A DNA stretch of 8,913 bases from Planctomycetaceae bacterium (GTDB lineage Bacteria > Planctomycetota > Planctomycetia > Pirellulales > JAEUIK01), in contig WGDQ01000894.1 of assembly GCA_015493185.1 (NCBI GenBank), forward strand, positions 1 to 8,913. The letters run 5' to 3'. The stretch's first letter is position 1. The number at the start of each line of letters is the position of its first letter. Position numbers and translations under genes: made by a program. This document shows, one piece after another, positions 1-5,550 of the stretch. The notes under the pieces were generated by a model. It searched no databases. It was not told the origin of the DNA and saw only the letters and a program-made list of their open reading frames with translations.

Positions 1-1
1 C

Positions 2-898
2 CAAGAAGCTGCTTCGAGCGGCCCCGCCTCCGCAGCGTTGCCGTCGGCTGCCAATGCGGCCAATGGGTCGGACAGAAACAACAGCGATCCCCCTGCGGAA
101 TCGGTGCAGCCTCCTGGTGCCACGCCGTCCGCCGAGCAACCCGCCGCTGATCGGAACCGCTCGGATGCAGGAAACACCGCCGACCGCGCCACGTTGGCGG
201 ACGAAGAAGATGCGACGAACCGCGAACCAGCCGCCGATCGGTCGGCCGGCAGCCGGCTTGATGCGGCCGATCTGGTAAAGGTGCGCATCTGGCGGCCCGT
301 AGGGCTCGATCCCAGTGGCCGAATCATCGGCGACAACGTGACCGAGGCATTCATGGTTTATCTGAAAGCCTCATTCGTCGCTGGTCTGGTGATTGCCAGC
401 CCGTGGATTTTCTGGCAGCTTTGGATGTTTGTCGCGGCGGGTCTCTATCCGCATGAAAAGCACTACGTCTACATTTTCCTGCCGTTCAGCCTCGGCTTGT
501 TTCTTTTCGGTGCCTCGTTCGCCTTCTTTCTCGTGTTCAAGCCGGTGTTGAACTTTTTGTTGAGCTTCAACGCATGGCTAGGGATCGACCCCTATTTGCG
601 AATCAATGCCTGGCTCAGCTTTGTGCTCATTCTGCCGTTGGGGTTCGGGCTCAGCTTCCAGCTTCCGCTGGTAATGCTGTTTCTCGAACGCATCGGCGTG
701 TTCGATGCCCGCGCGTACAAAGACAATTTGCGCGTTGCCATTCTGGCGATCGCCATCATCTCGATGCTGCTCACGCCCTCAGACCCATACAGCATGGTGT
801 TGATGGCCGTGCCGCTGGTGTTTTTGTATCTGGGCGGCATCTTGCTCTGCAAGTACTGGCCCCGACGCGCCAACCCGCTGGACGCCAGCTACGGATGA
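2..898 (+). CDS. tatC: Sec-independent (twin-arginine) translocase subunit TatC, C-terminal part; 5' end outside window
   Basis: TatC is the multi-spanning membrane receptor of the Tat system, which recognises twin-arginine signal peptides and exports folded proteins. The frame is open to the left edge, so the real start and the first membrane helix lie outside; a TTG at 38 is only an internal codon. The first ~90 visible residues are a hydrophilic Ala/Pro/Asp/Ser/Asn-rich segment, probably disordered. The conserved core follows: TEAFMVYLKASF, then SPWIFWQLWMFVAAGLYPHE, which keeps the Phe and Glu matching E. coli F94 and E103. Hydrophobic helices and the LLTPSDPYS motif (Asp matching D211) come next. 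The Gln in LSFQLPL replaces E. coli E170. The C-terminus after the last helix is short and basic (KYWPRRANPLDASYG). The long insert in the first periplasmic loop is unlike E. coli TatC and is, from memory, a planctomycete trait. Identification is secure; the length of the missing part is unknown. Confidence 0.95.
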   Translation, partial: QEAASSGPASAALPSAANAANGSDRNNSDPPAESVQPPGATPSAEQPAADRNRSDAGNTADRATLADEEDATNREPAADRSAGSRLDAADLVKVRIWRPVGLDPSGRIIGDNVTEAFMVYLKASFVAGLVIASPWIFWQLWMFVAAGLYPHEKHYVYIFLPFSLGLFLFGASFAFFLVFKPVLNFLLSFNAWLGIDPYLRINAWLSFVLILPLGFGLSFQLPLVMLFLERIGVFDARAYKDNLRVAILAIAIISMLLTPSDPYSMVLMAVPLVFLYLGGILLCKYWPRRANPLDASYG

Positions 899-1186
899 AC
901 ACCTTGCAATGAAAAACGAGCGAGCCTCGGCCGACGTGGGCAACATGCGCTGATGAGATCCGACACAAGGGGCACGCATAGGCAGTGCTGCGGGCGCACC
1001 TTCGAGCTCTTCGTGTGGCGTCCATTGTTTTGCCCCTGACCTCCGCCGTCGTACAAACCGGTGTGTGCAGAGCCGGCAAGCCGTTGCCTCACAAACTTCA
1101 GGCTGCAACCATTACGTGCGGCATTCCGACAATTTAGCACCATTAGCACCACAAAAACCGCGTGCCCGCAGCCACTGGAAGTGAAA
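899..1186. other. Intergenic gap between tatC and the DNA glycosylase gene
   Basis: This stretch holds no convincing gene. The glycosylase frame is open back to a GTG at 1061, but the extra residues resemble no known Nth N-terminus and read like translated non-coding DNA. The only notable structure is a perfect tandem pair of the 9-mer TTAGCACCA at 1134-1142 and 1143-1151. I see no clear terminator for tatC (no hairpin followed by a T-run on the + strand). Confidence 0.5.
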
Positions 1187-1903
1187 GTGCCTGCCTTGAA
1201 AACCCGAGGTTCGAAAACCACTCCGCGTCCCTACTCTCCGCGAGAAGTCACGCGACGGTTGAAGTCGGCCTATGGCCCTGTGAAGCGCCCGCGCAAACTC
1301 GATCCGTTGGACGAACTGGTGCTCACGATTCTCAGCCAGCACACGTCCGACACGAATAGCCTGCGGGGGTTCCATTCGCTATTGGCCCGGTTCGGTTCGC
1401 TGGAACACGTACGCCGATCGCCGCTACGCGACATTCGCACCGCGATCCAAACGGCCGGACTGGCCAATCAGAAGGCGCCCCGCATCAAGAATCTGCTAGA
1501 TCGGCTCCATCGCGAGCAGGGCAAGCTGTCGCTCGATCATTTGAAGCAATACACGGACGACGAAGCGATCGACTATCTCACGTCATTCGACGGTGTGGGA
1601 CGCAAAACGGCGGCCTGTGTGCTGCTGTTCGCGTGCAATCGTCCGGTGTTGCCCGTCGATACGCACGTCTATCGTGTTTCGCAGCGGCTCAGCCTCATCG
1701 ACGGTCGCACGACGGCCGATCAGGCCCACGATCTACTCCAGGCACGGTTGCCGGACGACATGGTACTCGACTTTCACATGCTGATGGTCCGACACGGCCG
1801 ACAAACGTGCCGGGCCCGCTCGCCCCGTTGCGACCAATGCGTGTTGCGCAAACGGTGTCCGGCAGTCGGGCTGCACACTACGACTACGACGCCAAGCACG
1901 TAA
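1187..1903 (+). CDS. nth: Endonuclease III-like DNA glycosylase/AP lyase (HhH-GPD, [4Fe-4S])
   Basis: Base-excision repair enzyme of the Nth superfamily, which removes oxidised pyrimidines and can nick the abasic site. Numbering from GTG 1187 gives 238 residues, close to the ~210 of E. coli Nth. The helix-hairpin-helix motif DGVGRKTA (135-142) carries the catalytic Lys140. The catalytic Asp158 in VDTHVYRV follows 18 residues later, as K120 and D138 do in E. coli. Four cysteines at 208, 215, 218 and 224 have the classical C-x6-C-x2-C-x5-C spacing of the FeS loop. The early motif is LSQHTSDTNSLRGF instead of LSAQATD, so this is a divergent subgroup and exact substrate preference is uncertain. 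The tail is Thr-rich (TTTTTPST). Start choice: GTG 1187 has GGAAG at 1177-1181 with good spacing; GTG 1181, TTG 1196 and the far-upstream GTG 1061 are alternatives. The gene stands alone, with no partner visible. Confidence 0.9.
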   Translation: MPALKTRGSKTTPRPYSPREVTRRLKSAYGPVKRPRKLDPLDELVLTILSQHTSDTNSLRGFHSLLARFGSLEHVRRSPLRDIRTAIQTAGLANQKAPRIKNLLDRLHREQGKLSLDHLKQYTDDEAIDYLTSFDGVGRKTAACVLLFACNRPVLPVDTHVYRVSQRLSLIDGRTTADQAHDLLQARLPDDMVLDFHMLMVRHGRQTCRARSPRCDQCVLRKRCPAVGLHTTTTTPST

Positions 1904-2226
1904 TCGTGGCCGAATGCAGGCCGTCGCGACCTCTCACGGCAAGCCGATCGTTTCCGACGTCTCATTGGCAGCGGTGATTCGCACCGACAAACCTGCAGGG
2001 CATTTGGAAACCGGCCCCCGAAACACCAAAAGCCTTGCTGGCTCTTCGAGCCAACATTCCTGCACCTGGAAAATCGCAAAGATGGAAGGTTGGAGTGCCG
2101 ACTGCGTCGCCTCGAAAGAAAAACGGAGGCGTGTCGAAAAAAGCCGCCACGAACCTACCGGGGGAACGGCGGAAGAGTAGAAGAGGGGCAGGGGATAAGA
2201 ATCCGCTTGAGAAGGGCAGGGCGGGG
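1904..2226. other. Convergent gap between the glycosylase gene and the PII gene
   Basis: The two flanking genes converge here and I see no gene in the gap. It contains A-rich tracts on the + strand (2115-2123 and 2137-2142) that read as T-runs on the minus strand, consistent with the end of the PII transcript (see the separate terminator entry). Longer open frames crossing this gap run into the PII gene as antisense shadows and have no recognisable protein features. Confidence 0.45.
2137..2172 (-). terminator. Weak candidate intrinsic terminator of the PII gene
   Basis: On the minus strand, 55 bases past the PII stop codon, CCGCC (2172-2168) can pair with GGCGG (2148-2144), followed at once by C and six T residues (2142-2137). 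The stem is only 5 bp and the loop is long (about 19 nt), so the structure is marginal. The position and T-run make it the best candidate for the end of the PII transcript. Confidence 0.35.
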
Positions 2227-2574
2227 TCAGATAGCCTCGGGACCACGTTCTCCGGTGCGGATGCGGATGCAATCGTCCATCGGCAACACGAAGATTTTCC
2301 CGTCGCCGATCTGGCCTTTTTCTCCGGTGCGACCTCCCTTGAGGATCGCGCTGATCGTGGGTTCGACGAAATCGTCATTCACCGCAATTTGCAACTGAAC
2401 CTTGCGCAGCAGGTTGATCTTGAACTCGTGACCCCGGTAAAGCTCGGTTTGGCCCTTCTGCCGACCGAAGCCCTGGCAGTCCATTACCGTGAGCCGAAAG
2501 ACTTCGACCTCGGTCAGCGCGGCTTTAACCGCCTCGAGACGGCTGGGTTGAATAATCGCGATGATCAGCTTCAT
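2227..2574 (-). CDS. glnB: PII nitrogen-regulatory signal protein (GlnB/GlnK family)
   Basis: PII proteins are cytoplasmic trimers that sense ATP/ADP and 2-oxoglutarate and control nitrogen metabolism targets, including AmtB. At 115 residues it is close to the usual 112. The N-terminal strand MKLIIAIIQP, the T-loop GFGRQKGQTELYRGHEF (35-51), Lys58 and the C-terminal RIRTGERGPEAI (Arg104, Arg106) are all recognisable. Arg47, which plugs the AmtB pore in the E. coli complex, is present. Position 51, the uridylylated Tyr in E. coli, is Phe; Tyr46 remains. Between RTG (82-84) and IGDGKIF (89-95) there are three extra residues compared with E. coli, which breaks the usual spacing of the C-terminal PII signature. 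Position 9 is Gln instead of the common Lys. The ATG has a strong AAGGAG site 7 nt upstream. The gene follows amtB on the same strand, but with its own promoter-like sequence. Choosing between the GlnB and GlnK names is not possible from sequence alone. Confidence 0.95.
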   Translation of the reverse strand: MKLIIAIIQPSRLEAVKAALTEVEVFRLTVMDCQGFGRQKGQTELYRGHEFKINLLRKVQLQIAVNDDFVEPTISAILKGGRTGEKGQIGDGKIFVLPMDDCIRIRTGERGPEAI

Positions 2575-2581
2575 CGATCAG

Positions 2582-2587
2582 CTCCTT
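2582..2587 (-). promoter_or_regulatory. Ribosome binding site of the PII gene
   Basis: The minus strand reads AAGGAG, then 7 nt, then ATG. It is the best Shine-Dalgarno sequence in the window and fixes the start at 2574. Confidence 0.75.
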
Positions 2588-2608
2588 GACAGTGGATGAC
2601 TTTTGCTG

Positions 2609-2637
2609 ATCGTAGCCCGACCCTTTTCCCGGCTCAA
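2609..2637 (-). promoter_or_regulatory. Candidate sigma-70 type promoter of the PII gene
   Basis: On the minus strand TTGAGC (2637-2632) and TACGAT (2614-2609) are separated by exactly 17 nt and lie 35-63 nt upstream of the PII ATG. Each box matches 4 of 6 consensus bases. It sits just downstream of the terminator that should end the amtB transcript, which supports separate transcription of the PII gene. No -24/-12 type site was found in front of this gene. Confidence 0.4.
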
Positions 2638-2695
2638 GGGCGGCCTTGTGAAGCGCCAGCCGCAACCCCATTCCTGCACGCGATGGCACCCTACG

Positions 2696-2752
2696 AAAAA
2701 ACGCCCCGGCTTGGGTGGGGCAGGCGGACCACCCACCCAAGCCATATCGGGG
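2696..2752 (-). terminator. Intrinsic terminator downstream of amtB
   Basis: On the minus strand GGCTTGGGTGGG (2743-2732) pairs perfectly with CCCACCCAAGCC (2719-2708) around a 12-nt loop. An outer CCCC/GGGG pairing (2752-2749 with 2707-2704) extends the stem across a short bulge. CG and six T residues (2701-2696) follow, the standard layout of a rho-independent terminator. It lies about 330 bp past the amtB stop, so either the amtB mRNA has a long 3' end or the first hairpin (2957-2989) also contributes. On the + strand no T-run follows, so it works in one direction only. Confidence 0.7.
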
Positions 2753-2956
2753 CATCCTTCTGGCTCAGGCGAGAGCCATGAAACGTTTTCTTCCGGATTC
2801 ACACGCCCTGCTACTACCGGTCGCCGTTGGCATCCCGAAGATGCTCACACCGGTTCGTTGCCGCCGGCAAACGCATCGGCGTTCGACGATTTACTTACTC
2901 ACTACTGTCCTCTGCCGGATCACCTCTCGAATTTCAAACACACGGTGTGGCGACAA

Positions 2957-2989
2957 CTCGACCCGACCGGAGCGACAGGTCGGGTCGAG
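2957..2989. repeat. Perfect 12-bp inverted repeat in the amtB 3' region
   Basis: CTCGACCCGACC (2957-2968) and GGTCGGGTCGAG (2978-2989) are exact reverse complements separated by 9 nt. Transcribed in the amtB direction it would form a strong GC-rich hairpin about 100 nt past the stop codon. No T-run follows on either strand, so it is not a standard intrinsic terminator. It may instead protect the mRNA 3' end or bind a protein. Confidence 0.6.
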
Positions 2990-3084
2990 CTGCGCACTGC
3001 TACGCCGCCACAGGCATCTGCTCCAACAATCTGCAAATCATCCATGGGTGCTTGAACCATTCGACAACCGCGTGGTTCAGCCCA

Positions 3085-4608
3085 TCACGCACCCTGGGGT
3101 TTGGGGCTGGCCGCAACACCGGCTCCCAGCGTATGCGCGGCACCGCCACCGCCATGCGAGACCGGAGAACCCATGAGCGTGTCGGCCACGAAGCCCGGCG
3201 GATAACCCCACATGCCGTGTTCGACGATGTCGAGTCCCTGCATTTCCTCTTCTTCATCGACACGCAATCCAACCGTGTACTTGATGGTCAAGAAGATGGC
3301 GAGACTCACGGGAAAGGCCCAGGCAAAGGCCGCGCCCACACCGATGGCCTGTGTGACCAACTGCGAAGCACCCTTGCCCAGAAGCAGGCCATACTCGGGC
3401 GCGATCAGGCCGATGGCCAGCGTGCCCCAGGCGCCGCACACGCCGTGTACCGAAATAGCACCCACCGGATCGTCGATCCGCAGCCGATCGAAGAACAGCA
3501 CCGATAGAACAACCAGCACACCGGCAACGGCGCCGGTCACGATCGAGCTGACCGGTCCCATCACGTCGCAACCGGCCGTAATCGCCACCAGACCGGCCAG
3601 AGCACCGTTCAAGGCGAACGAAGTATCCGGCTTCTTGAACATCGCCCACGAGGTAATCATGGCCAGCAACGCACCGGCCGCGGCAGCGAGATTGGTCATC
3701 ACAGCGATGCGGGCAAAGTCGCCACCACCGACCGACGTGGTGCTTCCGGGATTGAAGCCGAACCAACCGAGCCACAGCACGAACACGCCCAGCGCGGCCA
3801 ATGGAATGTTGTGGCCCGGGATGGGCACGATCTTGCCGCCCACGTACTTGCCAATGCGGGGCCCCAGCACAATCGCACCAGCCAACGCGGCCCAACCACC
3901 AATCGAGTGCACCACGGTCGAGCCGGCGAAATCGAGAAAGCCACGATCCTCAAGCCAGCCCGTGCCGGTAGCCGAAACCAGCCCGTTCCAAGCCCAACTG
4001 CCGAATATGGGGTAAACGATGATGCAAATCGCCGCCGAGTAGCACAAATAACCGATGAACTTCGTTCGCTCGGCCATCGCACCACTGACGATCGTGGCCG
4101 CTGTTGCCGCAAACACGGTTTGAAAAATCAAAAATGCCCAACCAAAAGCCGGATCCATGCCAGCCTGCTCCGACATGGTGCTGGCATCGAACAAGAACAA
4201 GCTTTTGCCGATCAATCCCGAGGTCGCCCCGAACATCAGGCCGAAACCAACCGCCCAGAATGCCAGCGACCCGACGGAAAAATCCATCAGGTTTTTCATG
4301 ATGATGTTGCAAACGTTCTTCGCGCGCGTGAATCCTGCCTCGACCGCACAGAAACCGGCCTGCATGAAGAATACGAGAAAGGCGGCAATACAGGTCCATA
4401 GCACATCGGTTTCGCCCCGCAACACCCCGAGTGTGTCGGCTTCTTCGGCAACCACTTCCTCGGTGGCCGCTTCCGCGGCACCGGCATCGACAGCTTCCTC
4501 ATCGCCCGCTGCGGCTTGAGCCACGGCGCGCGGCGCGGCCAGAGTGAAGCTAAACACAGCGACGGCGGTTGCCGCCAGCAACCAGGTTCCAAGGGATCGA
4601 ATGTTCAT
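3085..4608 (-). CDS. amtB: Ammonium transporter AmtB (Amt/MEP/Rh family)
   Basis: Inner-membrane trimeric channel for ammonium uptake. It has 507 residues from ATG 4608. Residues 1-31 form a signal peptide (MNIRSLGTWLLAATAVAVFS, then AVAQA), as in other Amt proteins with a cleaved leader. An acidic Ala/Glu stretch (about 35-58) precedes the core, which starts with VLWTCIAAFLVFFMQAGF and FTRAKNVCNIIMKNLMDF. The family signature DFAGSTVVHSIGGWAALAGA (226-245) contains Asp226 and the first pore His234. The second pore His388 is in AISVHGVCGAWGTL. GWFGFNPGS (281-289) is also conserved. The C-terminal regulatory tail keeps GLDIVEHG, the part that contacts PII in other species, followed by ~37 extra Gly/His/Ala-rich residues. 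The frame is open back to 4920, but that extension is not Amt-like; ATG 4608 has AAGG 8 nt upstream and starts the signal peptide. A PII gene follows downstream, and a sigma-54-like promoter lies upstream. Confidence 0.95.
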   Translation of the reverse strand: MNIRSLGTWLLAATAVAVFSFTLAAPRAVAQAAAGDEEAVDAGAAEAATEEVVAEEADTLGVLRGETDVLWTCIAAFLVFFMQAGFCAVEAGFTRAKNVCNIIMKNLMDFSVGSLAFWAVGFGLMFGATSGLIGKSLFLFDASTMSEQAGMDPAFGWAFLIFQTVFAATAATIVSGAMAERTKFIGYLCYSAAICIIVYPIFGSWAWNGLVSATGTGWLEDRGFLDFAGSTVVHSIGGWAALAGAIVLGPRIGKYVGGKIVPIPGHNIPLAALGVFVLWLGWFGFNPGSTTSVGGGDFARIAVMTNLAAAAGALLAMITSWAMFKKPDTSFALNGALAGLVAITAGCDVMGPVSSIVTGAVAGVLVVLSVLFFDRLRIDDPVGAISVHGVCGAWGTLAIGLIAPEYGLLLGKGASQLVTQAIGVGAAFAWAFPVSLAIFLTIKYTVGLRVDEEEEMQGLDIVEHGMWGYPPGFVADTLMGSPVSHGGGGAAHTLGAGVAASPKPQGA

Positions 4609-4616
4609 AGGGCGTG

Positions 4617-4620
4617 CCTT
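4617..4620 (-). promoter_or_regulatory. Ribosome binding site supporting the amtB start at 4608
   Basis: The minus strand reads GGAAAGG, then 8 nt, then ATG. Together with the signal peptide that begins here, it favours this start over the longer frame beginning at 4920. Confidence 0.5.
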
Positions 4621-4753
4621 TCCAGAAGGACGAAACGAAGACGGTAACGAATCGGTAGGGGTCGGCTCGGGCGCCGAAATCGCCGCTGCGGATAGGACAT
4701 CCAAATCACCGCCGAGTGGATCTGCTCTTACCGCAGAGCCTTCGGTCCGCCTG

Positions 4754-4768
4754 GAGGCGAACCGCCTC
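4754..4768. repeat. Perfect short hairpin in the putative amtB leader
   Basis: GAGGCG and CGCCTC are exact complements around a 3-nt loop. A second small hairpin, GCTCT/AGAGC, lies at 4724-4739. Both fall inside the ~320-nt leader expected if transcription starts at the sigma-54-like site, so they could be leader RNA structure. Short GC-rich dyads are common in this kind of DNA. Confidence 0.35.
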
Positions 4769-4941
4769 TCGCCGAATTCTGGTGGCCGCGGCCGCGAGCA
4801 CTCGTGAGCCGACACGTTGTCGCTCGCCTCTGCGCTCGCCCAGAAAAACTCGACTCGGCGGCGGCTAGCAATCCGCGCTGCACGGCCATTGCGTTGGCTC
4901 TCCGTCGATCGCAGACCCAACGAACGGTTGTCGCCGCATTA

Positions 4942-4958
4942 CGCAACCGACATGCCAA
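4942..4958 (-). promoter_or_regulatory. Candidate sigma-54 (-24/-12) promoter of amtB
   Basis: The minus strand reads TTGGCATGTCGGTTGCG. It matches the RpoN consensus TGGCAc-N5-TTGCw: the -24 GG and -12 GC are present with the required spacing, and TGGCA and TTGC are intact. The expected start of transcription is near 4931, about 323 nt before the amtB ATG. Ammonium transporter genes are classical RpoN/NtrC targets, so the context fits. The long leader is unusual and no upstream activator site can be proven. Confidence 0.5.
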
Positions 4959-4991
4959 CCTCAATACGGACCGCCGGCCGACAAGCATGTA

Positions 4992-5014
4992 AACCGTTGT
5001 CAGAACAAACGGTT
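4992..5014. promoter_or_regulatory. Inverted repeat upstream of the sigma-54-like site (possible activator site)
   Basis: AACCGTT (4992-4998) and AACGGTT (5008-5014) are perfect inverted copies with 9 nt between them. They lie about 60-85 bp upstream of the predicted amtB start of transcription. A third AACGGTT is at 4923-4929. The arrangement resembles a dimer-binding site, but it does not match the NtrC consensus I know. Confidence 0.3.
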
Positions 5015-5362
5015 AGGCAAATATCACGACGCCGACTTTCGTCTACTGCCTCGTGGATGGGCACGCTGTATGCCTGCTGTGCGTGCAGGCCGCGCTGCGC
5101 GGCTGGGCAGCCCCGATTGGCAGTCTGCCGGAAAAGTGCCTCGGCGGTCAGTAGCGAGCGAAGCTGGTTGGCACAACAAAACCAGTCGCACGCATTCCCG
5201 GCGAACATGCCGAGCGCTGGGCGACAACACGGAGCCAGTCCGTTCCGATCGCTGGTAGCCAGCACGAGATTTTCAACGGCTGTCAGGTCTCGCCGTGCGC
5301 TCGTTCCGCTGCTTTCGCGTGTTGGCGGCTCACGTGCAATAAGGCAATGAGGTTGCCGCGCA

Positions 5363-5374
5363 CTGTTGCAACAG
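5363..5374. promoter_or_regulatory. 12-bp perfect palindrome CTGTTGCAACAG upstream of pyrB
   Basis: The exact palindrome CTGTTGCAACAG lies about 120 bp upstream of the candidate pyrB -35 box. It is a plausible operator half-site pair for a dimeric regulator, but no family can be assigned. Confidence 0.3.
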
Positions 5375-5494
5375 CCACGTTGCCGTCTTCCGTGTCGATC
5401 GGCCGGAACAACCGGCAAGCCCGCCCGCGACGGGGCTCATGGCTTCTACTATCCGGCGTCTGCTGTACTTGCGAAACCCTTTTTCGGCAACCGG

Positions 5495-5523
5495 TTTGCA
5501 GCAACGGCTACCACTGATAGAAT
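5495..5523 (+). promoter_or_regulatory. Candidate sigma-70 type promoter of pyrB
   Basis: TTTGCA (5495-5500) and TAGAAT (5518-5523) are separated by 17 nt. The -10 box matches 5 of 6 consensus bases and the -35 box 4 of 6. Transcription would start near 5530, giving a leader of about 165 nt that contains the short ORF at 5551. Confidence 0.4.
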
Positions 5524-5550
5524 TCGGCTCGCCGTGGGAACCAACACAAA

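Larger units (their letters stand above)
2575..3084. other. Gap between amtB and the PII gene
   Basis: About 510 bp without a credible gene. Open frames crossing it on the + strand (for example from 2603 or 2715) have no recognisable features and run antisense into amtB. The content is regulatory: two perfect 12-bp-stem hairpins (2708-2743 and 2957-2989), the first acting as a likely terminator on the minus strand, then the promoter and ribosome binding site of the PII gene. Confidence 0.5.
4609..5550. other. Divergent gap between amtB and pyrB
   Basis: Nearly 1 kb with no gene I can support. Overlapping open frames on both strands (for example minus 4939-5418 and plus 4817-5350) have no recognisable domains; the minus one is rich in Cys and Arg with no codon-position bias that I can see. 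The region holds the candidate amtB promoter, a cluster of GC-rich dyads at 5072-5129 (GCCTGC/GCAGGC, CCGCG/CGCGG, GGCAG/CTGCC), a 12-bp palindrome at 5363 and the candidate pyrB promoter. An unannotated small RNA cannot be excluded. Confidence 0.4.

Noticed and set aside
2035..2589. 184-codon plus-strand frame across the PII gene
   Set aside because: Antisense shadow of a clearly identified PII gene.
2603..3176. Plus-strand frames of about 150 codons in the gap next to amtB
   Set aside because: No domain or signal features. They run through two hairpins and into antisense amtB sequence.
4609..4920. 104-residue N-terminal extension of AmtB
   Set aside because: The extension is Arg/Ser-rich and unlike Amt proteins; a signal peptide and ribosome binding site mark ATG 4608 as the start.
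5166..5182. Plus-strand TTGGCAC resembling the -24 element of a sigma-54 promoter
   Set aside because: The -12 element is missing at the required distance.
4817..5350. 177-codon open frame on the plus strand in the same gap
   Set aside because: Rich in Arg/Ser/Ala without motifs, overlapping the minus-strand frame; typical of chance frames in GC-rich DNA.
4939..5418. 159-codon open frame on the minus strand in the amtB-pyrB gap
   Set aside because: It has no recognisable domain, an odd Cys/Arg-rich composition and no clear codon-position bias. It overlaps equally long frames on the other strand, and its end lies over the sigma-54-like site. Kept as non-coding, though a lineage-specific gene cannot be fully excluded.
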